64,000 nucleotides of DNA from Opeltia flavorubescens (lineage: Eukaryota; Ascomycota; Lecanoromycetes; Teloschistales; Teloschistaceae). Position numbers and translations under genes: made by a program. The notes under the pieces are model-generated. The model saw only the letters and a program-made list of their open reading frames with translations, was not told the origin of the DNA and did not search any database. Where the stretch lies: the NCBI GenBank assembly GCA_000442125.1, contig KE546981.1, positions 186,001-250,000 on the forward strand. Reading direction: 5' to 3'. This document shows, one piece after another, positions 63,595-64,000 of the stretch. The stretch's first letter is position 1, and each line of letters begins with the position of its first letter.

Positions 63595-64000
63595 TTTGGG
63601 CGGGTTGAGGACCTAGAGAAGTTTCAAAGTCCATGTGCTCTCCAAAAGCCGTTGCTTAGTGAATATTATGTCATTTATGGGAAACAGAGTGAGGAGCATG
63701 TGCAATGATGTAGGAGATCGTCGTTACTATCGGCAACTTCCCCGATGTAATCCATCCGGCCGCAGGGCTGATAGCGTCGTTGCCCTAAAATCTGGTCATA
63801 CACGGGTCATTCTCGTATCCATACAATTTTTCATAATCTCTACTTGGAGTATTTTCTTGATCATAGGCATAACACCTCCTCATCATTTTCAAGCTCAGAG
63901 ACTTGAAGATGGATATGCTTCATGATCACAATCGGCCCTCAAGGACTCAGGGATTCAGAGAGCTGATGCCTAGATGATGGAGAAAAGATTGGGTCAATCT
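63595..64000. other. window end, no gene seen
   Basis: About 400 nt upstream of the inhibitor-2 gene to the window edge; presumably its promoter. A small frame at 63635-63925 has no family resemblance. Confidence 0.4.

Noticed and set aside
1-64000. CRISPR arrays, rRNA genes, complete transposons or LTR elements
   Set aside because: No spaced direct-repeat array, no rRNA-like stretch, and no transposase, reverse transcriptase or long terminal repeats were recognised by eye.

Overview
The window looks like nuclear DNA of a filamentous ascomycete (Pezizomycotina; a leotiomycete-like fungus is my guess, not proven). The reasons are: many 45-150 nt GT-AG introns, two HET-domain incompatibility proteins, RTA1-like and SAT4/rhodopsin-like membrane proteins, a Zn(II)2Cys6 regulator, and compact housekeeping genes on both strands. 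A few single N positions (near 11744, 33286, 53092, 54206, 54364 and 58094) show it is a draft assembly.

Layout. 0-4.3 kb: two convergent HET-domain genes, the first cut by the window edge. 5.0-10.1 kb: CFD1 (cytosolic Fe-S assembly), mitochondrial ribosomal protein mL57 and AP-1 mu. 10.15-14.3 kb: a 4-kb stretch with no convincing gene. 14.3-27.8 kb: NOB1, a glutathione S-transferase, CAF-1 large subunit, an RTA1-like protein, a Zn2Cys6 regulator, NOP10 and SEN2. 28.3-28.8 kb: a small Gly/His/Met-rich protein with an N-myristoylation signal.

29.6-39.5 kb is the most unusual part. It is a same-strand tandem array of seven small genes. Six share a C-terminal helical domain (about 85-100 residues, typified by an [AS]-[VI]-[KN]-D motif) that I do not recognise. 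Several carry a separate first exon with a transmembrane helix, joined to the domain exon by a phase-1 intron at an equivalent place. A dCTP-deaminase/dUTPase-fold gene sits inside the array. The array is followed (41.1-44.5 kb) by two paralogous Arg/Ser-rich genes with repeated SUMO-consensus motifs; a C-terminal scrap of a third copy lies inside the array at 35.7 kb.

45.2-51.5 kb: an MFS transporter, a SAT4-like seven-helix protein and an O-methyltransferase, a grouping typical of secondary metabolism but without a core synthase here. 51.9-53.3 kb: a divergent pair of small paralogous genes of unknown function, each with its own TATA box. 53.3-57.4 kb: gene-poor, with the remains of at least one host gene. 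57.5-63.6 kb: a hypothetical protein with an acidic tail, an alpha-methylacyl-CoA racemase (family III CoA-transferase), a small basic unknown protein and protein phosphatase inhibitor 2 (GLC8-like).

The housekeeping genes act in separate pathways (Fe-S assembly, ribosome biogenesis, tRNA splicing, vesicle traffic, chromatin assembly). The accessory blocks are the HET pair, the tandem array with the SR-like paralogs, and the 45-53 kb block. Exon boundaries were read by eye from splice consensus and frame continuity and were not checked against transcripts.
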